NCBI RefSeq assembly: GCF_003814915.1
Contig: NZ_RKQK01000003.1
Location: forward strand, 62,001-126,000
From: Pacificibacter maritimus
Lineage (GTDB): Bacteria > Pseudomonadota > Alphaproteobacteria > Rhodobacterales > Rhodobacteraceae
Reading direction: 5' to 3'
Length of the DNA: 64,000 nucleotides
The notes beneath the pieces were generated by a model. The model worked only from the letters and a program-made list of their open reading frames with translations, did no database searches and was not told the origin of the DNA. The position numbers were made by a program, and so were the translations under genes. Shown here one piece after another: positions 8,640 through 16,226 of the stretch (the first letter of the stretch is position 1; each line of letters starts with the position of its first letter).

Positions 8640-8806
8640 TACATTTTGCCTTTTTCGCAGGCACAGGGGCCTTTGCCAATTTTATAACGACTGCATTTTT
8701 TGCAGGTCAATGCAGAGAGTTTTTTTTGCCCAGGAAACCGCATTTTTCCGAACACCGCCAAGACCATCATGGCCACAAGAAACAGGGTGATGATTTTGAA
8801 AATCAT
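8639..8806 (-). CDS. 55-residue Cys-rich membrane peptide
   Basis: A small protein with one N-terminal transmembrane helix (residues ~2-19) followed by a basic tail containing CKKC and CAC (four cysteines), which could form a small zinc- or metal-binding knuckle. The ATG at 8806 lies 1 nt after the S49 peptidase stop, and its stop shares 1 nt with the antiporter start, so the position inside a tightly packed operon supports it as a real gene. I do not recognise a named family. Confidence 0.65.
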   Translation of the reverse strand: MIFKIITLFLVAMMVLAVFGKMRFPGQKKLSALTCKKCSRYKIGKGPCACEKGKM

Positions 8807-8807
8807 T

Positions 8808-9602
8808 TTACAATCCGAACCGCGCCCAAAGCGCGTGTTCTTCAACAGATGCAGTTAAACCAGAGGTCAGTTGCGCGCCAAATCGTTGGAATAACGGCTT
8901 TTTAGGCCCGTAAATGGCGAATTGCACATCTGGCCCAAAGATGTCTTTCATGACAGGTACAAGATGCCCGACCTCATCGGCCAAGCCTAAAGAAACGCCC
9001 GTGGCCCCTGTCCAAAATGACCCATCGAAGAGTTCTGTTTCGCTGCTCAAGCGATCTTTGCGCGCAGATTTTACATGCTCAACAAAGGCATCATGAATAT
9101 CAATTTGCAGCGCTTTGATGCGTTTCACATCGGTGGCTTTTTCGGGTTGAAAGGGGTCCATCTGGCTTTTGGATTTACCAGCGGTGTAGACACGGCGTTC
9201 GATACCGTGTTTTTCGATCAACTTGTCAAACCCGAAGCCCGCAGAAATGACACCGATAGAGCCAACGATAGAACTTTGATCGACATAAATTTTATCGGCG
9301 GCACAGGCCAACCAATATCCACCAGAGGCGGCGACATCTTCGACAAAAGCATAAACAGGGAGGTCTTTTTCATCGGCCAAACGGCGAATACGGGCCGCAA
9401 TCAGCGATGATTGCACAGGCGACCCACCTGGAGAATTGATCGACAAGGCCACAGCATCAGGTTTTCCGCGCCTAAACGCACGTTGAATTGCTGAGGCCAA
9501 GGATTGATCGTTTAATCCACCTTGGCGGGTCATGATGGCACCATTTAAGCGTATAACACTGACACGCGGTGCCGATTTAACAAAAGGGATCCATTTTTTC
9601 AT
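8808..9602 (-). CDS. S49 family serine peptidase (SppA/SohB-like)
   Basis: A 264-residue peptidase of the ClpP/crotonase fold. The nucleophile Ser93 lies in AASGGYW and the general base is probably Lys145 in AGKSKSQMDPF, giving the Ser-Lys dyad of signal-peptide peptidases. SINSPGG at residues 54-60 is also typical. No clear transmembrane anchor is visible, so it may be a cytoplasmic or peripheral SohB-type enzyme that digests signal peptides or membrane-released fragments. It is the first gene of the four-gene minus-strand operon. Confidence 0.88.
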   Translation of the reverse strand: MKKWIPFVKSAPRVSVIRLNGAIMTRQGGLNDQSLASAIQRAFRRGKPDAVALSINSPGGSPVQSSLIAARIRRLADEKDLPVYAFVEDVAASGGYWLACAADKIYVDQSSIVGSIGVISAGFGFDKLIEKHGIERRVYTAGKSKSQMDPFQPEKATDVKRIKALQIDIHDAFVEHVKSARKDRLSSETELFDGSFWTGATGVSLGLADEVGHLVPVMKDIFGPDVQFAIYGPKKPLFQRFGAQLTSGLTASVEEHALWARFGL

Positions 9603-9662
9603 ACTGAGGATGTAAAGCTGCCGCGCCCTACAAACAAGGGCACGGCAAGTAGATGGTACGAA

Positions 9663-10742
9663 TTATCTGCACACATCGAAGCTATCGGCGACCCCTTGGA
9701 TCAAATCGCCGTAAAATGCAGCGCCTACTGCAATGTTGCGCCCCAACGGATCGATCACACCTTTAAAGGCGGATGTGCCCTCAAGAACCGTATCGACAAG
9801 GCCCATGTTAAATTGCGGTTCGCTCATGACGCAATCGATACCTGCTTCTTTGATGTGGTTACGCAGTTCGACAATTCGCTTCGGGCTGGGCGGCGTGGCA
9901 TCTGACAGGGAAATAGCGCCCATTGCGGACAGCCCAAAGCGGGCTTCGAAATAGTGGTACGCATCATGGAAAACGACGAATTTCATATCGCGTTCGCCTT
10001 CCAATTGATTTTGCAGGTCCGTAATGAGATCTGCCAAATCAGCTTGGCTGGAGACGGCATTTTGCGCATAGGTAGCTGCATTTTCAGGATCAAGATCAGA
10101 TAGTGTTTGTGAAATCACTCCCAACCAAGTGATCGCGTTTTGAGGGTCCAACCAAGCATGTGGATCAACTCCGCTGTGGTCGTGGCCATCTGAGGACTCA
10201 TCATCGTTGTGGTGTTCATGGTCGTCATGGTCATCCTGCGCATGCCCGTCATGATCGTCATGATCGTGATGATCGTGATGATCCGCATGTTCGTGATGAT
10301 CATCCTGTGCAAGTTCGTCATGGTCATGTTTTTCATGATCGTGATCAACTTGCCCCTCGCCATCCCCATGCACATGGTGTTCAAACAGCGCTCCTTCGCG
10401 GAACTCCAAGGTCAGGCTATCCTGTGTTTCGATCAACTCAACAGACACAGCTTTCGATGCAAGTTTCCCGATGCTCTCATCCAACCAAGGCGTCAACTCA
10501 GAGCCAACCCAAAACACAGCATCCGCCTGTTGCAAATTGCGTGCATCCGACGGGCGCAGCGCGTAATCATGCGGCGATGCATTTTGCTCCATCAACAAGC
10601 TGGGCGCACCCAAGTCCCCCATAACCTGAGACACCAACGAATGGATCGGGGCGATATCGGTCACGACCTTGGGCACATCCGCCATGACGGGAGACACAGA
10701 AACGGCCAGCGCTGCGGCTGCGCAAGAGAAACGACGGGACAT
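9663..10742 (-). CDS. znuA: zinc ABC transporter substrate-binding protein
   Basis: A 359-residue periplasmic binding protein of the cluster 9 metal family. Signal peptide at residues 1-21 (…SPVMA before DVPK). Zinc ligands expected in the family are visible: His58 in SPHDY, the HAWLDPQN motif, and VVFHDAYHYF. Between these lies a very long His/Asp/Glu-rich loop (roughly residues 120-200), typical of ZnuA and thought to capture zinc. I chose the ATG at 10742, directly before the signal peptide, over upstream starts. It is divergent from zur-znuC-znuB across a 91-nt region with two Zur-like palindromes. The C-terminal Cys pair (CVMSEP and DVCR) is also usual in ZnuA. Confidence 0.94.
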   Translation of the reverse strand: MSRRFSCAAAALAVSVSPVMADVPKVVTDIAPIHSLVSQVMGDLGAPSLLMEQNASPHDYALRPSDARNLQQADAVFWVGSELTPWLDESIGKLASKAVSVELIETQDSLTLEFREGALFEHHVHGDGEGQVDHDHEKHDHDELAQDDHHEHADHHDHHDHDDHDGHAQDDHDDHEHHNDDESSDGHDHSGVDPHAWLDPQNAITWLGVISQTLSDLDPENAATYAQNAVSSQADLADLITDLQNQLEGERDMKFVVFHDAYHYFEARFGLSAMGAISLSDATPPSPKRIVELRNHIKEAGIDCVMSEPQFNMGLVDTVLEGTSAFKGVIDPLGRNIAVGAAFYGDLIQGVADSFDVCR

Positions 10743-10754
10743 GTGATTATTTCC

Positions 10755-10769
10755 TGTTACATTATAACA
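10755..10769. promoter_or_regulatory. Zur-like operator 1
   Basis: TGTTACATTATAACA is a near-perfect 15-bp palindrome located 13 nt upstream of the znuA start. It resembles the TGTTATA-n-TATAACA boxes bound by Zur in alphaproteobacteria. The assignment rests on the palindrome and on the divergent znuA/zur arrangement. Confidence 0.6.
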
Positions 10770-10777
10770 CCACACCT

Positions 10778-10804
10778 TGATATATGTCATAGTATAACAT
10801 ATCA
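10778..10804. promoter_or_regulatory. Zur-like operator 2
   Basis: The core ATGTCATAGTATAACAT (10784-10800) is a 17-bp near-palindrome centred on one base, and it is flanked symmetrically by TGATAT and ATATCA. It lies 30 nt upstream of zur and probably covers the promoter of zur-znuC-znuB, giving zinc-dependent repression in both directions together with operator 1. Confidence 0.65.
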
Positions 10805-10833
10805 ACCCCTAAAAGCCCCTGAAAGGACAGCCA

Positions 10834-11319
10834 ATGGCCCCCATCGGATTCGCATCACATGACCACAACTCCTGTATTGCTGATGCTGTAAAGTCAGTGG
10901 ATGCGGCCTGTGCTGCATCGGGCTTGCAATTCACGCCTGTACGCAAACGTGTGTTCGAAATCTTGTTGGAAGAACACCGTGCTTTAGGCGCTTATGAGGT
11001 GCTGGACCGTTTGCGCAGCGAAGGGCTTGGATCGCAACCGCCTGTGGCCTATCGCGCATTGGACTTTCTGACAAAACACGGATTTGTCCATAAAATCGAG
11101 CGTTTAAATGCCTTTATCGCCTGCGCTCATCCGACTGAGAAACACACGCCTGCCTTTCTAATCTGTCGCAAATGCAGCGCCGTAGCAGAAGCCGAAACAG
11201 ATATCGCCCAAGGCCGATTGGCAGGGATTGCAGCCGACACAGGCTTTGCAATCGAACGCGCGATTTTGGAAGCCGAAGGGCTGTGCCCCAATTGTCGCCC
11301 GTCTGACGAAAAGGCCTGA
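10834..11319 (+). CDS. zur: Fur-family zinc uptake regulator
   Basis: A 161-residue Fur-family repressor. N-terminal winged helix (residues ~25-90: FTPVRKRVFEILLE, VAYRALDFLTKHGFV), then the metal-binding dimerisation part with ACAHPTEKHTP and two structural CxxC pairs, CRKC near residue 112 and CPNC near residue 153. Context between znuA and znuCB makes zinc sensing, not iron, by far the most likely. An AAAGGA ribosome site precedes the ATG. znuC starts 3 nt after its stop. Confidence 0.93.
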   Translation: MAPIGFASHDHNSCIADAVKSVDAACAASGLQFTPVRKRVFEILLEEHRALGAYEVLDRLRSEGLGSQPPVAYRALDFLTKHGFVHKIERLNAFIACAHPTEKHTPAFLICRKCSAVAEAETDIAQGRLAGIAADTGFAIERAILEAEGLCPNCRPSDEKA

Positions 11320-11322
11320 TCC

Positions 11323-12108
11323 ATGTCAAAGCCATTGATAGCGCTGAAAAATGTCTGCGTTCACATCGGTGCAAAGGTCGCCTTACACGATGTGAGCCTC
11401 AGCCTGACATCTGGGGAAATTGTGACGGTTGTTGGCCCGAACGGCTCGGGCAAATCCACATTGCTGCGCACGTTGATTGGCGCGTTAAAACCAACAGGCG
11501 GCACGCTCACGCATAGACCCAATTTGCGCATTGGCTATGTGCCGCAAAAACTGCACATCGATCCGACCTTGCCGTTGACTGTGCGCAGATTTTTGAGCCT
11601 GCCTCAACGTGTCAGTGATGACGTGGCGCAAAAGGCACTGCAAGATGCAGGCGCAGAAGCCTTGGAACATCAACAGATGACAAGCCTATCAGGCGGACAA
11701 TTTCAGCGGGTGCTTTTGGCGCGCGCACTTTTGAACAGGCCCCATATTTTAATCTTAGACGAAGCAACACAAGGCTTGGATCAACCTGGTTCGGCTGATT
11801 TTTACGCCCAGATCGAACGTGTCCGCCAACAGTTTGGTTGCGCAGTCTTGATGGTCAGTCACGAATTGCATGTGGTAATGGCCGCATCAGATCGGGTGAT
11901 TTGTCTCAACGGGCATATTTGTTGCGAAGGCGCGCCTGAAACGGTCGCCTCTGCCCCAGAATACCGCGCGTTGTTTGGGTCTGGCACCCACGGCGCCTTG
12001 GCTTTGTATCGCCATGAGCACAGCCATACCCATGACGAAAATTGCGCCCATGATCACAACCATCACCACGCAGACGACCAGACCCACGCACATGGAGATC
12101 ACACATGA
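11323..12108 (+). CDS. znuC: zinc ABC transporter ATP-binding protein with His-rich tail
   Basis: A 261-residue ABC ATPase: Walker A GPNGSGKST near residue 38, signature LSGGQFQRVLLARAL, Walker B HILILDEATQGLD, switch His in MVSHELH. After the nucleotide-binding domain there is a C-terminal extension of ~30 residues with about a dozen histidines alternating with Asp/Glu/Thr, a plausible cytoplasmic zinc-binding tail. The stop overlaps znuB by 4 nt. Confidence 0.94.
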   Translation: MSKPLIALKNVCVHIGAKVALHDVSLSLTSGEIVTVVGPNGSGKSTLLRTLIGALKPTGGTLTHRPNLRIGYVPQKLHIDPTLPLTVRRFLSLPQRVSDDVAQKALQDAGAEALEHQQMTSLSGGQFQRVLLARALLNRPHILILDEATQGLDQPGSADFYAQIERVRQQFGCAVLMVSHELHVVMAASDRVICLNGHICCEGAPETVASAPEYRALFGSGTHGALALYRHEHSHTHDENCAHDHNHHHADDQTHAHGDHT

Positions 12109-12905
12109 GCCTATTAGACGATTTCATGGTGCGCGCTGTTTTGGCGGGTTTAGGCGTGGTTCTGGCAGCAGCACCTTTAGGGTGTTTCGTGGTCTGGCGC
12201 CGCATGGCCTATTTTGGTGATGCGACGGCCCATGCCTCGATTTTGGGCGTCGCTTTAGCGCTGGCGTTTAACCTGTCTATTTTTGGTGGCGTCTTATCGG
12301 TCGCTTTAATCATGGCGCTCACAGTGTCATCCTTGGGCGGGCGCGGCTATGCAATGGACACGCTTTTGGGCGTAATGGCGCATAGTTCATTGGCCTTTGG
12401 CATCGTGGCGGTGTCCTTGATCGACAGCGTGCGCATTGATTTGATGGCCTATCTCTTTGGCGACATTTTGGCAGTTGGGCGTATGGATTTGCTGGTGATT
12501 TGGATGGGGGCTGCTGCGGTTTTGATATTGTTGATCGCGCGGTGGTCTGCGCTTTTGACCGCCACGCTCAACCCCGATTTGGCGAGTGCGGCAGGCATTT
12601 CACCCAAGCAAGAACAATTGATTTTATCCTTGGCCTTGGCCGTGGTTGTCGCTGTGGCGATTAAAGTGGTCGGTGTTTTATTGATTGCTGCGATGCTCTT
12701 GATACCTGCGGCAGCTGCGCGCCCGTTTGCGCGTACGCCTGAACGTATGGCTGCAATCGCGGTCGGCATCGGGATTGTATCTGTGGGCGGCGGCATTCAA
12801 TTGGCCTTTCAGTTTGACACACCGACTGGTCCCACCATTGTCTGTGTTTGTGCTGTTCTATTTTGCGCTGCAAGCCTGTCAGAGCTGATACGCAAAAATA
12901 CCTGA
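12105..12905 (+). CDS. znuB: zinc ABC transporter permease
   Basis: A 266-residue membrane permease of the ABC-3 family (ZnuB/MntB). Seven to nine hydrophobic helices are apparent, and the early WRRMAYFGDATAHASILG motif is a family hallmark. It forms the channel of the ZnuABC importer. It overlaps znuC by 4 nt and ends 15 nt before convergent modC, leaving no room for a conventional terminator. Confidence 0.94.
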   Translation: MSLLDDFMVRAVLAGLGVVLAAAPLGCFVVWRRMAYFGDATAHASILGVALALAFNLSIFGGVLSVALIMALTVSSLGGRGYAMDTLLGVMAHSSLAFGIVAVSLIDSVRIDLMAYLFGDILAVGRMDLLVIWMGAAAVLILLIARWSALLTATLNPDLASAAGISPKQEQLILSLALAVVVAVAIKVVGVLLIAAMLLIPAAAARPFARTPERMAAIAVGIGIVSVGGGIQLAFQFDTPTGPTIVCVCAVLFCAASLSELIRKNT

Positions 12906-12920
12906 GCAGGCACTTCGCTG

Positions 12921-14021
12921 TTATGTGAAATCCGCGGTATCATCGGCCGCAATTGCCACGGTTTTGGCGATTGCGTAACACGTCACGCCGACCGAAAGAC
13001 CCAAGGCTGCAACTGACCGCCGCGTAACCCGTGCAAGCACTGGCCCTGCCTGCGTCTTTAGCGTGACAAGAACTGCAAAGTCAGAGATCGCTTGAATGTC
13101 TTGTACCTGCCCCTGAAGAGTATTGAGAGCCGAAATATCTTTAGGTGCACAGGTTGCCAATAATACATCCGAAGCAGGCAGGCGTACCCGCACCACTGCG
13201 CCTAAGCTTTGGGGCAATCGCGGCAGATACAAAGTAACGCCACCAGCCGACAATTCAGTCAAACCATCGCCGTGATGCGCATGGACTCTCGCTTCGATCA
13301 CGGCCCCGACAGATCCAACACCAACGGGCATAACAGATGGATCGGCCAAAACATCAAGCGCGGGCCCCATGCGCAACACCTGCCCCGCTTTGAGCGCAAC
13401 GACAGTCGTCGCCAAACGCGCAACTTCGCTTGCGGCATGGCTGACGTAGATGATCGGACAGTCTGTTTCATCACGGATACGTTCGAAATACGGCAAGATT
13501 TCTGCTTTGCGAGCAGCGTCCAACGCCGCCAGAGGTTCATCCGCAAGGATCAATTGAGGCGATGCCAAAAGGGCACGCCCGATGGCAACGCGCTGTTTTT
13601 CGCCCCCTGACAAGGTGGCGGGTCGACGTTTTAAAATGTCGCCAATATCCAACATATCAATTACATAGCTGCGCTGCTGCACCGATGATTTGCGCGCTGC
13701 CATGCCCCCAGTCACGCGACCAGCATAGTCTAGGTTTTGCCCCACATTAAGATGTGGAAACAGGCGACTATCTTGGAAAATATACCCCAATGCACGCTTG
13801 TGCGGCGGCACCCAGATCCCCTGATCTGTGTCCTGCAATAGGGTATCCCCAACTTTGATCTGCGCGTGATTTGGCTGCAGCAGACCTGCTATTGCATTGA
13901 TAATCGTAGTCTTACCCGACCCCGAGGCGCCAAAGAGAACGGTCAATCCTTTGGGGGCTTCAAAGCTCACGTTCAAATCAAATTGCTCAAAGCGGTGTTT
14001 TAGCGACAGATTTACAGTCAT
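12921..14021 (-). CDS. modC: molybdate ABC transporter ATP-binding protein
   Basis: A 366-residue ModC. Walker A GASGSGKTT near residue 32, signature LSGGEKQRVAIGRALL, Walker B LILADEPLAALD, followed after residue ~290 by a Mop/TOBE domain that can bind molybdate and regulate ATPase activity. It overlaps modB by 4 nt. Molybdenum imported here feeds molybdopterin enzymes, consistent with moaDE in the same window. No modE is present between the genes. Confidence 0.93.
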   Translation of the reverse strand: MTVNLSLKHRFEQFDLNVSFEAPKGLTVLFGASGSGKTTIINAIAGLLQPNHAQIKVGDTLLQDTDQGIWVPPHKRALGYIFQDSRLFPHLNVGQNLDYAGRVTGGMAARKSSVQQRSYVIDMLDIGDILKRRPATLSGGEKQRVAIGRALLASPQLILADEPLAALDAARKAEILPYFERIRDETDCPIIYVSHAASEVARLATTVVALKAGQVLRMGPALDVLADPSVMPVGVGSVGAVIEARVHAHHGDGLTELSAGGVTLYLPRLPQSLGAVVRVRLPASDVLLATCAPKDISALNTLQGQVQDIQAISDFAVLVTLKTQAGPVLARVTRRSVAALGLSVGVTCYAIAKTVAIAADDTADFT

Positions 14022-14737
14022 CGAGCTGACCTCGCGCTGTCATTCTGGGCGATGCGTCGTTCAAAGCGTTTGGCCAACACTTCGGATACGATCAGGGCCG
14101 CCAAAGCCAAGATGACGGAAATCACCACAAGCCGCAGGGCCGATGCTTCTTGGTTGGGCACCTGTAAGAGCGCGTAAATCGCGGATGGGATTGTTTGTGT
14201 TTGACCAGGAATACTGGCGACAAAGGTGATCGTGGCACCAAATTCACCCAAAGCCTTGGCAAAGGCCAAGACAGCGCCCGCAAACACACCAGGAAACATC
14301 AAAGGCAAAGTTATCGTGAAAAACACCTGTATTTTTGACGCCCCCAAAGTGCTCGCGGCCTGTTCCAGTTTCGGATCAACCGCTTCGATCGAAAGTCGAA
14401 TAGCGCGCACCATCAAAGGAAAGGCCATAACTGCTGCCGCCAAAACTGCGCCAGTCCATTGAAAGGCGAAGACCACTCCGAACTGCTTTAGAAAACCACC
14501 AATCGGGCCATGCACACCAAAGACGATCAGCAAGACATAGCCCGTGACCACAGGCGGTAGCACCAATGGCAAAAGGACCAGCGCATTCAAAATCTGTTTG
14601 CCCCAAAACTGACGCCGCGCCAGAACATAGGCGATATAGATGCCCAAAGGCAGACTAACACAGGTGGCAACCAGCGCGACTTTGAGCGATAAAAGAATGG
14701 CCTGCCATTCCGCTGGGGAAAACCCGAATAGCATCAT
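14018..14737 (-). CDS. modB: molybdate ABC transporter permease
   Basis: A 239-residue permease with the EAA-type cytoplasmic loop (EQAASTLGASKIQVFFTITLP) that docks on ModC, and about five hydrophobic helices. Overlaps modA and modC by 4 nt each, so the three are one translation-coupled operon. Confidence 0.93.
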   Translation of the reverse strand: MMLFGFSPAEWQAILLSLKVALVATCVSLPLGIYIAYVLARRQFWGKQILNALVLLPLVLPPVVTGYVLLIVFGVHGPIGGFLKQFGVVFAFQWTGAVLAAAVMAFPLMVRAIRLSIEAVDPKLEQAASTLGASKIQVFFTITLPLMFPGVFAGAVLAFAKALGEFGATITFVASIPGQTQTIPSAIYALLQVPNQEASALRLVVISVILALAALIVSEVLAKRFERRIAQNDSARSAR

Positions 14738-15543
14738 GGAATGGCCTGTTCGGATATGACTTGCCCAAACCCATGTGCCGCAAAAATCGACATCGCCGCT
14801 TGCGAGGCCAAAAATGCAGCAAAATCTCCTGCGCCCTCGGGCGCAGGAGCAATCAAGGCGGCGGGATATAAAATAGGCGCATGGGTGTCATTGGGGAAAA
14901 CGGCCACGATGGCAACACGCGGTTCACTCAGGGCATCGGTCTCATAGACCACACCAAAAGGAACTTCTGCGCGCGCAACCAAAGCAAGTGCTGCGCGCAC
15001 GCTATTGCCCTGCACAACACGGCCTTTAATCTGATCCCAGATCCCCAAATTGACCAAGGCGGATTTGCCATAGATTCCCGCGGGAACGGCGTCAACAAAC
15101 CCCATGGAAATAAGACCATCGCCCAGCCGCGATTGAAAGGCTGCAGGCTGAGTAATATCCACGGGCGCCGCCGAAATACTGGGCGCAACCATCACCAAAC
15201 GGTTGGTTACGAGATCAAAACGTGTGTCGTGTTGCACCAAATCTTGGGTCTCTAACACATCCATCCACTGCGGGCTTGCACTGATGAATACGTGAGCGGG
15301 CGCTCCTTGGGTGATCTGGCGCGCCAAGGTGGATGACCCACCATATGACAGGGTGATACTATGGGGGCTCTGCGCCTCATAGATCTCTTTGACCTCATCA
15401 AGGGCCTCTTTCAAACTGGCAGCTGCAAAGACGGTGATCGCATCAGCGCTTGCGGCAATCGGGTTTGCGGCAAAGACGGTAAGTGCGCCTGCGGCAGCCA
15501 AAGAAAACTGACGCAGCGTCTGGAAAAATTTCAGATTGATCAT
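14734..15543 (-). CDS. modA: molybdate ABC transporter substrate-binding protein
   Basis: A 269-residue periplasmic molybdate-binding protein. An N-terminal signal peptide (residues ~1-33, ending …IAASA before DAITVF) precedes the ITVFAAASLKEAL start of the mature fold and LSYGGSSTLARQI, whose serines contact the oxyanion in ModA. I chose the ATG at 15543 because it begins the signal peptide; the open frame extends upstream without a signal-like sequence. Confidence 0.93.
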   Translation of the reverse strand: MINLKFFQTLRQFSLAAAGALTVFAANPIAASADAITVFAAASLKEALDEVKEIYEAQSPHSITLSYGGSSTLARQITQGAPAHVFISASPQWMDVLETQDLVQHDTRFDLVTNRLVMVAPSISAAPVDITQPAAFQSRLGDGLISMGFVDAVPAGIYGKSALVNLGIWDQIKGRVVQGNSVRAALALVARAEVPFGVVYETDALSEPRVAIVAVFPNDTHAPILYPAALIAPAPEGAGDFAAFLASQAAMSIFAAHGFGQVISEQAIP

Positions 15544-15631
15544 GACGTCCAAATTGAAAGCGGTGCAAAATGCATGGGACAACATCGCAAGTTGCCCCCC
15601 CGCAAAGCAAGGCCTTTCTTTCAGGTCATAC

Positions 15632-16105
15632 TCACGCCAAAGACAACGGCGGATTGGTTTGTTCAACGACCGTTTCCATTGAAATGAAAGTAGATGTGGA
15701 CTGCACATGCGGTAGGGCTGAGATACTTTGCCCCATCACCTTTCTATAGGCTTCAATATCCGTTGTACGCACCTTCAGCAAATAGTCGTATCCCCCCGCA
15801 ATCATGTGGCACTCGGCAACCTCAGGCACTTTCTTTACGGCCATATTGAATTCCAACAGCGTTTTTTCCCGCGTGTCAGACAAGTTGACCTGCAAGAACG
15901 CGACATAACACAGCCCCAACCGATTGGTTGACAGAATGGCACGATAGCCCGTGATCAGCCCTGCATCTTCAAGATTTTTGACCCTTGCTGCAACGGGCGT
16001 TTTTGACAGGCCGACCTGCGCACTAAGCTGCGTTAACGAAATCCGCGCATCTGCAGTCAAGATGTTTAGGATCTTTCTGTCGTAGCCATCAATATCTTTT
16101 ACCAT
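15632..16105 (-). CDS. Lrp/AsnC-family regulator, probably of putA (PutR-like)
   Basis: A 157-residue Lrp/AsnC regulator: N-terminal helix-turn-helix (residues ~5-60, ILTADARISLTQLSAQVGLS) and C-terminal RAM ligand-binding domain with the GGYDYLLKV segment. It is divergent from putA across 121 nt; in Rhizobiaceae and Rhodobacteraceae the gene in this position is PutR, a proline-responsive activator of putA. The ATG at 16105 is preferred; a GTG three codons upstream is possible. modA lies 88 nt downstream in the same direction but is not obviously co-regulated. Confidence 0.82.
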   Translation of the reverse strand: MVKDIDGYDRKILNILTADARISLTQLSAQVGLSKTPVAARVKNLEDAGLITGYRAILSTNRLGLCYVAFLQVNLSDTREKTLLEFNMAVKKVPEVAECHMIAGGYDYLLKVRTTDIEAYRKVMGQSISALPHVQSTSTFISMETVVEQTNPPLSLA

Positions 16106-16226
16106 TTGGACCACCTATTTGTGAAATAATGGTCATTTCTACCTCATTTTTGCCACAGAACAAGACACATAAATTATCTTTTAGAAATATATTGGCCACA
16201 TAGACACCCTCCTAGGAATCACCGAT

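Noticed and set aside
10209-10862. 217-residue plus-strand ORF rich in Met/Val/Ile
   Set aside because: It is the antisense of the His/Asp-rich loop of znuA; the repetitive translation is a by-product of that codon pattern and crosses the Zur operators.
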